From: an uncultured Sphingobacteriales bacterium
Lineage (GTDB): Bacteria; Bacteroidota; Bacteroidia; Chitinophagales; Chitinophagaceae
Assembly: GCA_937871285.1 (NCBI GenBank)
Contig: CALMQS010000140.1
Location: 1 to 33,104, forward strand
Length of the DNA stretch: 33,104 bases
Reading direction: 5' to 3'
Shown here: piece after piece, positions 6,993 through 16,063 of the stretch
How positions within the stretch are numbered: position 1 is the first letter of the stretch
Layout: every line of letters starts with the position of its first letter
Program-made: the position numbers and the translations under genes
Notes under the pieces: model-generated
The model's input: only the letters and a program-made list of their open reading frames with translations
Databases searched by the model: none
Told to the model about the DNA's origin: nothing

Positions 6993-9900
6993 ATGCAAGG
7001 ACGTTTCATTTATATTACGATGGCGCTGTTATGTATTTCAGCCGCCGCCACCGCGCAGCAAACAAGGATTTATACTGATCCGCAGGCTGGTTTTAATCAG
7101 GCCAAAGAATATTTCCAGAAAGAACAATACAGCTTAGCCTACCCGCTTTTTAAGGAAATGAGGAACGGGATGCGTTCTGCAGACCGCAGCAACAACAACA
7201 TCACCTATGATGATGTACAGTTTTATACCATCGCCTGCGGATTGCAGCAAAATGAAACCTTTGCTGCTGAAGAAGCCAAAGGCTTTATTGTATTAAATTA
7301 TAACCCCTCCCTTACCCAAAGACTGAGCTTTCATCTTGCGGAATATTATTTCCGTAAAAACGATATGCGGGAAGCGCTGGCCTATTATGAGCAAACCAGC
7401 GCAGAAAGCCTGAGCAACAGGCAGGTTGCCGACATGAAATTTCACCAGGGGTATGCCTATTTTACACTGGAAGAATTCAGCAAAGCCTCCCCCCTGCTGG
7501 AGTCTATCGCAAAAACAACTTCCGACCCTAATTATAAAGCCGCCAATTATTATTACGGGCTCATTGCCTACGCCAACCGTAACTACCGGGAAGGATTAAC
7601 CGCTTTCCGGAAAGTGGAAAAAGACGATCCATATAAAAACGTTGTTCCTTTTTATGTAGCCAATATTTACTATGTACAGGGGCAAAAAGAAGAAGCGCTG
7701 GCATACGGCGAATCGGCGCTTGGCAAAACGGGCGGCTACTACGATGTTCCGATGAAAGAATTAATCGGCCATGCCTGGTTCGAGAAAGGGGATTATGCAA
7801 AGGCGCTGCCTTACTTAGAAGATTATGTAAATAAAACAGAGAAAGTAAACCGCGAAACCCTTTACCAACTGAGCTATTGCTATTACCAGGCAAAGCAGTT
7901 GAATAAAGCGGTAGAAGGCTTAAAGCAACTAAGCGGCGGTGAAGATTCGCTGAGCCAGAATGCCATGTATATCCTGGGAGACGCCTACCTTAAATTAGGC
8001 GACAAAGCCAATGCCAGGAACGCCTTTTCCTTTTGCGCCGCCAATAATACCAATCCTGCACAACGGGAAGTTTCAAAATTCAATTATGCCAAGCTATCCT
8101 ATGAGCTGGGCTTCCAGGATATTGCCCTCAACGAGTTTAAAAAATTTTTAGACGAATATCCCAATTCAATCTACCAGAAAGAAGCGGCTGAAATTGCGGC
8201 GGCGCTTTTGGCCAACACCAATAATTACCGCGAAGCGCTAAGCATTCTTGAAAAAATACCGTCTCCGGCAGAATCAGTAAAAAGAATGTATCCCAGGGTG
8301 CTGTATGGAAGGGCAATGGAGCTGATCAACGACCAGGACCTCAACGCTGCCAAAGCCGTGTTAGATAAGGCCCTAAGGGATCCTTTTAACGCACCGGTAT
8401 TGCCGCTTATTAATTTTTGGGAGGGCGAAATAGCCTACCGTCAAAACCGCTTAGATGAAGCCATGCTGTTTTATAATGATTATCTCCGCAACCCCTCTTA
8501 CTCCGGCGGGGAAGTAAGCGTTATTAATGCAAGGTACAACCTGGGCTATTGCTATTACCGCAAAGAAAATTACCGCCAGGCATCAACCTTTTTTGAGCAG
8601 GTTTCAAAAAATCCCCCGTTAAATGCCAGGCCCGTTGAGCAGGATGCTTACCTGCGGCTGGCGGATTGTTACTATATGAACAAGGATTTTTCCAAAGCAA
8701 GATCCATATATAATGCCATCATCAATTATTCGTGGCCATCGGGAGATTATGCCACTTATCAAAACGCCATGATTGCAGGGGTTAATAGCAGCAATGAGAA
8801 GATCAACCTGATGAAAACCATTGAACGCAAATATCCCTCTTCCCTGCTGACGCCTGATGTAAACCTTGAAATTGCGAAAACATATCTCGCGGATGAAAAA
8901 TACCGCGATGCCGTACCCTATTTAAACAATGTATTGAGTGCGCCGGTAGCGGGTAACCTGAAGCCCGGCGCTCAGCTAAAGTTAGGATTGGCTTATCTTA
9001 ACCTCAACAACAATACGGAGGCGTTAACCCAGTTCAGGAAACTGGTGGCAGACTATCCCAATACTGTTGAAGCCAACGAAGCTATAGAAAATGTAAAATC
9101 CATTTATACCGCCGAAGGCAAAACCGAGGAATATGTTGCTTTTATGAGGAGTGCAGGCCGGTCGGTTACCATTAATGAAGAAGATAACCTCACCTACAGG
9201 GCGGCAGAAAACAGGTATATAGATAAGGACTTCAACGGCGCGCTTACCGCTTTAAATAATTATCTTACCAAATTTCCCGACGGGCAAAATGCTTTGGATG
9301 CCTGGTTCCTGAGAACCGAGATCTATAACCAGCAGAAAGACTGGAAAAATGCAGTAGCCGGCTATTCGGAAGTATCGGACCGGGGCGCCAGCAAGTATGC
9401 GGAAAGAGCCGCGTCGCAAGCCGGCCGTATTTATTATTTTGAACTGCAGGATTATCCAAAAGCAGAACAATATTTTACCACGCTTAAAATGCTGGCAGCC
9501 GGCGGCGAAAACAGGCTGGAAGCCATGCGCGGGCTATTACGCAGCCAGTACCAGCAAAAGAAATGGGCAGAAGCCGTGGGTAACGCGCAGGAACTGCTAA
9601 AAGAAAAAAACACCGGTGTTGATGATAAAGTGCTGGCTTATATGGTAAGCGCAAGAGCCGACCAGGATAAAGGAGCGTTTACCGAAGCCATCCGGAATTT
9701 CAGAAATGTGGTGAGCATCAACAAAGCTTCATTTGCTGCAGAAGCGCGGTACGAGATTGCCAGTTCCTATTATTCCCTTAACGATTTGAAAAATGCCGAC
9801 AAAGCCGCCTTTGAAACCATCAATAAATCGGGCTCGTATGATTTCTGGATCACCAGGGCTTATATACTGCTTGGAGATATTTATTTTAAAGAAAAGGATT

Positions 9901-10031
9901 ATTTCAATGCAAAAGCCACATTACAAAGTGTGGTTGATAACAGCCGCATAACGGAATTAAAGAACGAAGCGGCTGAAAAGCTGAAGACGGTGATTAATGC
10001 CGAAAGAACAGAAAGTAAAATTGCAGGATAA
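6993..10031 (+). CDS. Large exported tetratricopeptide-repeat protein, 1012 aa
   Basis: After a signal peptide (ITMALLCISAAATAQQ, cleavage near AQQ) almost the whole protein is helical TPR/TPR_6 repeats: for example EALAYYEQTSAESLSNRQVA, YFTLEEFSKASPLLESIA, YRQASTFFEQVSKNPP, ALTQFRKLVADYPN and EAIRNFRNVVSINKASFAAE. I count well over fifteen repeat-like helix pairs with recurrent YPN/FP(D/N) turns. TPR arrays are protein-binding scaffolds; this one would lie in the periplasm or at the inner face of the outer membrane. The frame is open from a TTG at 6936, but ATG 6993 places the signal peptide at the N-terminus. The next gene, 38 bp downstream, is an outer-membrane barrel, suggesting a functional pair. 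Confidence 0.88.
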   Translation: MQGRFIYITMALLCISAAATAQQTRIYTDPQAGFNQAKEYFQKEQYSLAYPLFKEMRNGMRSADRSNNNITYDDVQFYTIACGLQQNETFAAEEAKGFIVLNYNPSLTQRLSFHLAEYYFRKNDMREALAYYEQTSAESLSNRQVADMKFHQGYAYFTLEEFSKASPLLESIAKTTSDPNYKAANYYYGLIAYANRNYREGLTAFRKVEKDDPYKNVVPFYVANIYYVQGQKEEALAYGESALGKTGGYYDVPMKELIGHAWFEKGDYAKALPYLEDYVNKTEKVNRETLYQLSYCYYQAKQLNKAVEGLKQLSGGEDSLSQNAMYILGDAYLKLGDKANARNAFSFCAANNTNPAQREVSKFNYAKLSYELGFQDIALNEFKKFLDEYPNSIYQKEAAEIAAALLANTNNYREALSILEKIPSPAESVKRMYPRVLYGRAMELINDQDLNAAKAVLDKALRDPFNAPVLPLINFWEGEIAYRQNRLDEAMLFYNDYLRNPSYSGGEVSVINARYNLGYCYYRKENYRQASTFFEQVSKNPPLNARPVEQDAYLRLADCYYMNKDFSKARSIYNAIINYSWPSGDYATYQNAMIAGVNSSNEKINLMKTIERKYPSSLLTPDVNLEIAKTYLADEKYRDAVPYLNNVLSAPVAGNLKPGAQLKLGLAYLNLNNNTEALTQFRKLVADYPNTVEANEAIENVKSIYTAEGKTEEYVAFMRSAGRSVTINEEDNLTYRAAENRYIDKDFNGALTALNNYLTKFPDGQNALDAWFLRTEIYNQQKDWKNAVAGYSEVSDRGASKYAERAASQAGRIYYFELQDYPKAEQYFTTLKMLAAGGENRLEAMRGLLRSQYQQKKWAEAVGNAQELLKEKNTGVDDKVLAYMVSARADQDKGAFTEAIRNFRNVVSINKASFAAEARYEIASSYYSLNDLKNADKAAFETINKSGSYDFWITRAYILLGDIYFKEKDYFNAKATLQSVVDNSRITELKNEAAEKLKTVINAERTESKIAG

Positions 10032-10069
10032 ACAGCAGCCACCAATCCTGTATTTACAGATAAAAAAAG

Positions 10070-11749
10070 ATGAAAATGATCATGCAAAACAATAGATACA
10101 AACCCTTTGTTTTTTCGGCACTGGCAATTTTATGCTCCCTCGCAGCAGTGCAGGCCCAGGATCCGCTGAAAAAGCAAACCATTGAGATCACTTCTGCCTT
10201 TAAGCCTGAAATAAAGGAAGCGGCTAAGATCAATTTTGTTGCGGCGCCGCCGGTACCTGATTCCGCAAAACCAAAATTCAATTACAATATTCCCATTACC
10301 AGCCTATCGCTGGTATACCAGCCACTTGCTATCAGCCCATTGGCGCTCAGCATAGATTCTGCCTCCAGGGAATGGGACGCCACCAATTTTGTGAAATTAG
10401 GCTATGGTAATCTTCAAACGCCGTTTGCACAGGCCGGGCTGAGCTTTAATAACAGCGATAATGCCAATCTCAGCATCCTGGCGCACTACGTTTCTTCTAA
10501 AGGAAAGGTGCCGCAATACCAGGAATATACTGATGCGGGAGCAAGCATATACGGCAGCACCATAACCGCTGCAAAGCAGGAGCTCTACGGTAAGCTTTCT
10601 TTTGATAATGATAAGTATTACCTGTATGGTTACGATCATAGTGCATACCAGTTTGATAAGGGCGACCTTTTGCAAAGATTTTTAACCTTTGATGCCAATA
10701 TTGGCTTCCGCAATACAGAACCTACAGCGTTTGGCTTAAAATATCATCCCGATATTCAACTCTCTTTCTTTAACGACAACCATAACGGGAAGGAATTTAA
10801 CGCGGTGGCCGATCTGCCGTTAGAAAAAGCCATTAGTGAAGCCCTGAGCATTAAGCTGGGCGTAAATGCAGATTACACACAATATTCATCTAATAATACA
10901 GCCCGCACCATCAATAATTCTGTTATAACGATTCCATTTGCCCTGAAGTTCAGAAATGAAAATGTTAATATCCAGGGTGGTGTTATTCCTTCATGGGATA
11001 ATTCGGCATTTAAACTGCTACCTGATCTTTTGGCCGATTTTAAATTGGGCGGTGAAGGGCTGATCGTTCAATTAGGATGGTTGATGCATTACGACAAGGG
11101 CTCTTACAAACGGTTCGCTTCCATAAACCCCTACCTGGCACAACCGGCGCAGTTATTAAATACCCGTGTAAATGAAACCTTTGGTGGTATAAAAGGAACA
11201 TTTCTGGAGCACTTTTTTTACAATGCCAAAGTAGGCCTCGTACAGTTCTACAATATGCCCCTGTTTGTAAATGATTATGGCGCACCCGGATTTCCTCTTG
11301 CCGGAAACCGCTTTTCCATCCGCAATGAAGAAAAGCTGAACGCCTTTCAGATGCACGGAGAAGTGGGTGTGGTGCAGGCAGAAGATTTTTCATTAACAGG
11401 CCGTTTTAACTGGCTGCTTTTCAACAAGCAAAAAACGGAACCACAGCCCTGGGGCATTACGCCAAGGGAATTTAGCGCTGCGCTCCGCTGGAGAGTGTTA
11501 AAAGACCTTTGGTTTAAGAGCGATCTGTTCTTCTTTGAAGGTGCCAAATACCTGAAAAGCGATGGCGGCGTGGATACGGGCAGGCACCCCGTTGATTTGA
11601 GCGCCGGACTGGAATTTAAAATAACCAAACAGTTTAACCTGTGGGCGCAGGCTAATAATGTTTTCAATAACAAGTACCAGCGCTGGAACCAGTATGATGT
11701 ATATGGCTTTAACATCCTGGGGGGTATTATATATAATTTTTCGAAGTAG
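10070..11749 (+). CDS. Outer-membrane beta-barrel protein resembling the C-terminal part of TonB-dependent receptors
   Basis: The 559-residue protein has a signal peptide (FVFSALAILCSLAAVQAQ), a short periplasmic segment (DPLKKQTIEITSAFKPEIKE, with proline-rich residues to about 75), and then alternating amphipathic strands to the end. The last strands (NLWAQANNVFNNKYQRWNQY, then GFNILGGIIYNFSK) are typical of TonB-dependent receptor barrels. No plug domain or carboxypeptidase-like domain is present: 559 aa is far shorter than a SusC protein. It may therefore be a plug-less pore or an assembly partner for the upstream TPR protein, with which it forms an apparent operon. Three in-frame ATGs (10070, 10076, 10082) are possible starts. 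Confidence 0.82.
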   Translation: MKMIMQNNRYKPFVFSALAILCSLAAVQAQDPLKKQTIEITSAFKPEIKEAAKINFVAAPPVPDSAKPKFNYNIPITSLSLVYQPLAISPLALSIDSASREWDATNFVKLGYGNLQTPFAQAGLSFNNSDNANLSILAHYVSSKGKVPQYQEYTDAGASIYGSTITAAKQELYGKLSFDNDKYYLYGYDHSAYQFDKGDLLQRFLTFDANIGFRNTEPTAFGLKYHPDIQLSFFNDNHNGKEFNAVADLPLEKAISEALSIKLGVNADYTQYSSNNTARTINNSVITIPFALKFRNENVNIQGGVIPSWDNSAFKLLPDLLADFKLGGEGLIVQLGWLMHYDKGSYKRFASINPYLAQPAQLLNTRVNETFGGIKGTFLEHFFYNAKVGLVQFYNMPLFVNDYGAPGFPLAGNRFSIRNEEKLNAFQMHGEVGVVQAEDFSLTGRFNWLLFNKQKTEPQPWGITPREFSAALRWRVLKDLWFKSDLFFFEGAKYLKSDGGVDTGRHPVDLSAGLEFKITKQFNLWAQANNVFNNKYQRWNQYDVYGFNILGGIIYNFSK

Positions 11750-11850
11750 ATAGTGTTAAATCTCAGGCAAATGATGTGTGCATGTTCCCGTGAAAAGTGA
11801 GAGGATAAAATATTATCTTAGTGGCATTGCAATTTGTTTAAAGCATTTTC

Positions 11851-12510
11851 ATGTTTCATATCCTGCATCAATACCTCATACAACATAAGTCGTTAAGCCT
11901 GCCGGGGCTTGGCACCCTTGAGCTACAGAACATTCCGGCCATCAGCAATTTTTCGGACCATATGATTGAGCCGCCCATGCAAAAAATTATTTTCGATGAT
12001 ATGCATGATGCGCCTGATAAAGACCTCTTTCAATATGTGGCCGCACGCTTAGAGGTAGAAGAATGGGAAGCCATTAAAAGAGTGAATGATTTTTCGTATG
12101 AATTAAAAAACCAGTTGAAGCAGGAGGGAGAAATGGTATGGGACAAAGTAGGCGTGCTGCGTGCCGAACTGGGTAGTAACATTACACTGGAGGCCAAAAC
12201 CATTACCTACGATTTTATGGAGCCTGTGCCGGCGATACGTATCATCAGAACCAATGCCAACCATACTATTTTAAGGGGCGACACGGAAGTAAGCGAAAAC
12301 TTTATACGGCGTGACGCAGCTTACCCGGAAGATGAAGCAGTGACCAGCCCGAAGCAAAGATGGTGGATATGGGCCTGCGTTTTAGGCGGTATAGCCTTTT
12401 TACTATTGTTCCTGCATTTGTACAAAACAGGATTTACGATCAACAGCCTCCACAATACACAAAAAGTAACGGTAAAAGATGCGCCTGCAACATATGAGCA
12501 GGAAAAGTAA
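11851..12510 (+). CDS. HU/CCDC81-like domain protein with a single membrane segment
   Basis: The N-terminal ILHQYLIQHKSLSLPGLGTL resembles the HU-CCDC81 prokaryotic domain found before SPOR domains in Bacteroidetes (pattern: short helix, basic residues, then PG-G strand). A second such domain probably spans about 50-120 (DKDLFQYVAARLEVEEWEAI, then GVLRAELGSNITLE). A membrane helix follows at about 171-190 (WWIWACVLGGIAFLLLFLHL), leaving a 29-residue tail with no SPOR domain. The HU-like part would face the cytoplasm, so it could tether DNA or a protein partner to the membrane; that is inference. It is 101 bp downstream of the barrel gene and converges, 15 bp apart, on the first GYF_2 gene. 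Confidence 0.65.
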   Translation: MFHILHQYLIQHKSLSLPGLGTLELQNIPAISNFSDHMIEPPMQKIIFDDMHDAPDKDLFQYVAARLEVEEWEAIKRVNDFSYELKNQLKQEGEMVWDKVGVLRAELGSNITLEAKTITYDFMEPVPAIRIIRTNANHTILRGDTEVSENFIRRDAAYPEDEAVTSPKQRWWIWACVLGGIAFLLLFLHLYKTGFTINSLHNTQKVTVKDAPATYEQEK

Positions 12511-12525
12511 GTTTTCTCAATATCC

Positions 12526-13182
12526 TCAATATCCCGTAGTAATAAATAAATAAGCTACCGCCAGCAAAGAAGCGGCGCCAACGGCGAGCACGATCATTTC
12601 CATTTTATTATTATTGCTTAACGCGTGCAGGCCTTCCAACGGGTGAAACTTACGCAGCCATGTATGAACCGGTTGCAGAAACGCGGTTGCAGAATGCCCC
12701 CTTTCCGGCTGTTTATGCATATAACCGGCATTATACCCGGATGCAGTTACAGGAGGATCTGCAATTAATTCCTTTTCACGTATTTCCACCTTCACCATAT
12801 GGGGTTGAACAACAGATTTTATAGTTCTGATACGCATATGCTCTACTGTAGGCTGTAAGGCTACAATATGACTGAGCTGTTTTACAGGCGCTTTCTTTTT
12901 AGCAACCGGTTTATCCTGTACCAAAGCCCAATCAGCCCTGTTCCCGGCATCCGGCCTATCAGCCCCCCTGTTTTCTAAATCATCCATGCTACTACCTGGC
13001 CCCCGCATTTCTACCGGAGGCGCAAATGCTGACAGTTCACTGATCTCCGATGGATACTTCCACGAAAAGCTCCTTTTTTCAACCCAGATCAGGTCATAGG
13101 CCTTTAAGCCCATTACCCTCAATTCATCAAGCGAATAAGGCCCCGATTCGGTATTGTTCCGCAATAACAAATATTCTTTCAT
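12526..13182 (-). CDS. GYF_2-domain (DUF4339-like) tail-anchored membrane protein
   Basis: Residues about 1-50 form a GYF_2 domain: MKEYLLLRNNTESGPYSLDE, then LKAYDLIWVEKRSFSWKYPS, which contains the GPYSLDEL and DLIWVE signatures. GYF-type domains bind proline-rich peptides in eukaryotes; bacterial ligands are mostly unknown. A polar, basic linker follows (KPVAKKKAPVKQ), and the only membrane segment lies at the extreme C-terminus (MIVLAVGAASLLAVAYLFIT), making it tail-anchored. I use the ATG at 13182 by analogy with its paralogue at 13418-14065; an ATG two codons earlier (13188) is also possible. The two GYF_2 genes are tandem and share architecture, pointing to a local duplication. Confidence 0.75.
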   Translation of the reverse strand: MKEYLLLRNNTESGPYSLDELRVMGLKAYDLIWVEKRSFSWKYPSEISELSAFAPPVEMRGPGSSMDDLENRGADRPDAGNRADWALVQDKPVAKKKAPVKQLSHIVALQPTVEHMRIRTIKSVVQPHMVKVEIREKELIADPPVTASGYNAGYMHKQPERGHSATAFLQPVHTWLRKFHPLEGLHALSNNNKMEMIVLAVGAASLLAVAYLFITTGY

Positions 13183-13291
13183 GAACATACAATTTTTACC
13201 AGAGGTTCAATTTCGAATATTTCAAAGGAACGGATAATAGAAAATCAATAATATGCCCATGGCATGGATATTCAGAGGAGGAGGATTTGAA

Positions 13292-13399
13292 ATGAAACAG
13301 GAAGTACCCGGGGAATCAGGTTCAAAGGTATTGGAGTATGATCAAAAATGGTACAGTTTACCGCTAAAAAATGGCAAACTGTACGTTAATATCCTATAG
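13292..13399 (+). CDS. Possible 35-aa small protein (weak)
   Basis: A short ORF starting MKQEVPGESGSKVLEYDQKW and ending NGKLYVNIL. It is preceded by AGGAGGAGG with a 7-nt gap to the ATG, an unusually strong Shine-Dalgarno-like sequence for this region. It lies in the spacer between the two minus-strand GYF_2 genes and its 3' half overlaps an inverted repeat (13351-13384), which may be the real function of this DNA. No family recognised. Confidence 0.2.
   Translation: MKQEVPGESGSKVLEYDQKWYSLPLKNGKLYVNIL
13345..13384 (-). terminator. Inverted repeat, possible terminator after the distal GYF_2 gene
   Basis: GTACAGTTT (13351-13359) and AAACTGTAC (13376-13384) form a 9-bp perfect stem around a 16-nt loop. 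Read on the minus strand, downstream of the gene ending at 13418, the stem is followed by CCATTTTT, so it could terminate that transcript. It could also be an operator. Confidence 0.4.
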
Positions 13400-13417
13400 T
13401 CTCTGTTTTTCACTTTA

Positions 13418-14065
13418 CTATATTTTAAAATTGAAGCCGGTTGCCGCAAGTGTTATTAAGCCCGTTATTATGGCGCCCAATCCGCTTTTCAAAAGGCTGG
13501 GCTTTTTTCGCATGGCACTGTCTTCCACCTGTTCTTCTTTCCTGTTCTTCACTTTCCATATGGTTGTAAAGTTGTTATAATCAGCTTTGTATTCGGGTGT
13601 GTCTATTATCTGACCTGCACCCATTACCGGATAAGCATGATCTAATATAGCCTGAGCCGCATCTACCGCTTCCTGCCCGGCATTATTTTCTGCGATCACT
13701 TCATCAACCGGCAGCCTGAAGCTTTGCGCCCTTACCAGGTATTCATAGCCGGGAGCTACATCATACAAAACAGCATCGGGTTCCTGAATATATTGAATGT
13801 TCACTTTTTTATACTCCATCTCTGCCATATGCGAATCGAAATAAAGGATCTGCTTTTCTTTCCGGTTATTTACTACCGTGGCTTCTGTAAGCTCTACCGG
13901 GGATGCATATGCGCAAAACTCTTCCAGTTCCGAAGGATGTTTCCAGGTAATGCTTTCTCCTTCTACCCATAACAGGTCTAATGGCTGAAGCCCGATCTGA
14001 AGTAAGCAGGTTTTTGTGTAATATCCCATTTGTTTGTTGTTCCTGAGCAATTGATACGTTTTCAT
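13418..14065 (-). CDS. Second GYF_2-like tail-anchored membrane protein
   Basis: The N-terminal domain (MKTYQLLRNNKQMGYYTKTC, then LDLLWVEGESITWKHPSELE) aligns by eye with the GYF_2 domain of the neighbour at 12526-13182. The GPYS motif is degraded here to MGYYTKTC, so the canonical peptide-binding surface may be altered. A polar middle region of about 130 residues has no recognised domain. The final segment (SGLGAIITGLITLAATGFNF) is a C-terminal membrane anchor preceded by KK. Both GYF_2 proteins and the HU-like protein have a cytosolic N-terminal domain and one membrane segment near the C-terminus, and the three genes are adjacent. Ligand and function unknown. Confidence 0.7.
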   Translation of the reverse strand: MKTYQLLRNNKQMGYYTKTCLLQIGLQPLDLLWVEGESITWKHPSELEEFCAYASPVELTEATVVNNRKEKQILYFDSHMAEMEYKKVNIQYIQEPDAVLYDVAPGYEYLVRAQSFRLPVDEVIAENNAGQEAVDAAQAILDHAYPVMGAGQIIDTPEYKADYNNFTTIWKVKNRKEEQVEDSAMRKKPSLLKSGLGAIITGLITLAATGFNFKI

Positions 14066-14217
14066 AATTTTAGATTTTTAAACCGGCTTTACAAAGGCAA
14101 TGGATATACGGATATGATTAACTGGTGTGAAGATACACAGCAATCCCATAGCCGTTCTGCGAAATCGGCCAACACAGCTCATTTTTCGATTAATGGTAAA
14201 AAAGAGGCTTTAAATTA

Positions 14218-15939
14218 TTACGCAGCCCGCTTATTGAAGAGGAAAAGCTGCAACAGCCAGCCAATGAGCATAACAGCGAGGGCGCCAATGGCATTAAGCC
14301 ATAAAAAGCTGAGATTAATGATCTTATGCTCATTCAGCAGGAATAATGTAATCACCAGCGCTTCACCCAGTATGGCCCCCCAGAATACCGCGTTCCCTTT
14401 TACAGGCTTGCTATAAAATGCCAGTAAAAATACACCCAGTATCACCCCGTAAAAGAGGGAGCCCAGTATATTTACCGCTTCAATTAAGCTGTTGCCCAAA
14501 TTATAGGCAAACTGGGCTACTATAATACAAAATATTCCCCAGGCTAACGTATACCACCTTGAAACCCGATAATCGCCCGCTTCATCTAAGTTTTTATTGA
14601 TAAATTTTTTATGAATATCCACAATAGTACTGGATGCCAGGGAATTAAGCGCTGCGGCTATGCTGCCCCAGGATGAAATAAAAATAACGGCTATCAGCAG
14701 CCCAATCAGTCCTTTAGGCAGGTAATCGAGCACAAAACGCAGGAAAATATAATTTGCGTCATTGGAATCCCCTCCCACTTCGGGCTTCACTACCAATCCT
14801 TTAAAGGCGGTGCGCAGGCTGTCTCTTTGCCCGTTAATATAGGTAAGCTCCAACCGGTTTTCTGCCGAAATATTTGCCGTTCCGCTTGCGGCAATAGATT
14901 GTACCAGTTGCTTTTTCTGCGAATCTACCGCCTGGTAATGATCCTGTATTTCCGCCAGCGATGCCGCATATTTCGAGTTGCTTACTTTTTGCACCTGGGT
15001 TTGATTAAAAAACAGGGGAGCATCGTGAAACTGGTAAAAAGCAAAGATCAGCACCCCCAGCATCAGTATCAGGAATTGCATAGGCACTTTAACCAGCCCG
15101 TTCATTAACAGGCCCATCCGGCTCTCTCTGATAGATTTTGCCGTAAGATACCGTCCTACCTGGCTTTGGTCGGTTCCGAAATAAGAGAGTGCCAGGAAAA
15201 ACCCACCAATTATTCCACTCCATAAATTATACTTATCATTCCAGTCGAATCCGCTGCCTTCCCGAACGCCGGTGGTAATTACATTGGTTTTGCCCATCGC
15301 GCCGCCTATCTTCAACGCATCAAAAAGACCCACGCCCTCCGGCAGGTATTTTACCACCAGCCAGCCGGCAATGAACATACTGGCAAAAATAATAACGATC
15401 TGTAGTTGCTGTGTATAGGCAACCGCTCTTGCCCCTCCTGCTACGGTGTATATGATGAGCAGGCCCCCCATAAAAATATTGGTCCAGTAAATGTTCCAGC
15501 CCAACAGGGAAGAAAGGATAATTGCCGGGGCATAAATGCTTATACCTGTAGATAATCCCCGCTGCAACAAAAAGAGAAAGGAAGTGAGCGTTCTTGTTTT
15601 TACATCAAAGCGTTTCTCCAGGAACTGGTAGGCCGTGTATAACCGGAAATTATGGAAAATAGGAACAAAGGTTACGCACAGCACGATCATGGCTAAAGGC
15701 AATCCAAAATAGTATTGCACGAAGCGCATGCCATCTGTGTACGCCTGTCCGGGCGCCGATAAAAAAGTGATGGCGCTGGCCTGAGTACCCATAATGCTGA
15801 ACAATACGATATACCAGGGCATTTCACGGTTGCTCAAAAAATAACCGTCAAGATTGCGGGTAGTACGGCTCTTGTATACACCATACAAAATGATAACAGC
15901 AAGGGTTATAACCAGTACAAACCAGTCGGGATAACTCAT
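14218..15939 (-). CDS. Sodium:solute symporter (SSS family)
   Basis: A 573-residue polytopic inner-membrane transporter. Family marks include the N-terminal DGYFLSNREMPWYIVLFSIM, the conserved SAITFLSAPGQAYTDGMRFV and LYTAYQFLEKRF segments, GGARAVAYTQQLQ and the DQSQVGRYLTAKS motif. SSS proteins couple sodium import to sugars, amino acids, sialic acid or vitamins; the substrate is not predictable here. A hydrophilic insertion at about 310-380 (ASLAEIQDHYQAVDSQKKQL) lies between helices and is longer than usual. Its start codon overlaps the stop of a 40-residue membrane protein (ATGA), and it is the last gene of an operon headed by a PIG-L deacetylase, so an amino-sugar derivative is a reasonable but unproven substrate. 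Confidence 0.92.
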   Translation of the reverse strand: MSYPDWFVLVITLAVIILYGVYKSRTTRNLDGYFLSNREMPWYIVLFSIMGTQASAITFLSAPGQAYTDGMRFVQYYFGLPLAMIVLCVTFVPIFHNFRLYTAYQFLEKRFDVKTRTLTSFLFLLQRGLSTGISIYAPAIILSSLLGWNIYWTNIFMGGLLIIYTVAGGARAVAYTQQLQIVIIFASMFIAGWLVVKYLPEGVGLFDALKIGGAMGKTNVITTGVREGSGFDWNDKYNLWSGIIGGFFLALSYFGTDQSQVGRYLTAKSIRESRMGLLMNGLVKVPMQFLILMLGVLIFAFYQFHDAPLFFNQTQVQKVSNSKYAASLAEIQDHYQAVDSQKKQLVQSIAASGTANISAENRLELTYINGQRDSLRTAFKGLVVKPEVGGDSNDANYIFLRFVLDYLPKGLIGLLIAVIFISSWGSIAAALNSLASSTIVDIHKKFINKNLDEAGDYRVSRWYTLAWGIFCIIVAQFAYNLGNSLIEAVNILGSLFYGVILGVFLLAFYSKPVKGNAVFWGAILGEALVITLFLLNEHKIINLSFLWLNAIGALAVMLIGWLLQLFLFNKRAA

Positions 15940-16058
15940 GAAAAAGTTTTCGTGAAATAAGTAAATAATACAATCAGCAACACCAGCACCGCCACCACAA
16001 TAAAGTACCAGGCATTCCAGCTTTTAAATACAGGCGGACGTTCATTGGATTGTTCCAT
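15936..16058 (-). CDS. 40-aa single-span membrane protein coupled to the symporter
   Basis: A short ORF encoding MEQSNERPPVFKSWNAWYFI followed by a helix (VVAVLVLLIVLFTYF) and ending TKTFS. It has a polar N-terminus with an RPP motif and one C-terminal membrane helix. Its TGA overlaps the symporter ATG as ATGA, implying coupled translation, and its ATG lies only 5 bp after the preceding stop. The shape and position suggest a small accessory subunit of the SSS transporter, comparable in concept to other transporter-associated miniproteins; this is inference. No other product uses this DNA. Confidence 0.7.
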   Translation of the reverse strand: MEQSNERPPVFKSWNAWYFIVVAVLVLLIVLFTYFTKTFS

Positions 16059-16063
16059 ATTAT

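Noticed and set aside
7561..7893. Antisense open frame of 110 codons inside the TPR gene
   Set aside because: Shadow of a repetitive coding sequence; the sense frame is unbroken and has strong TPR character.
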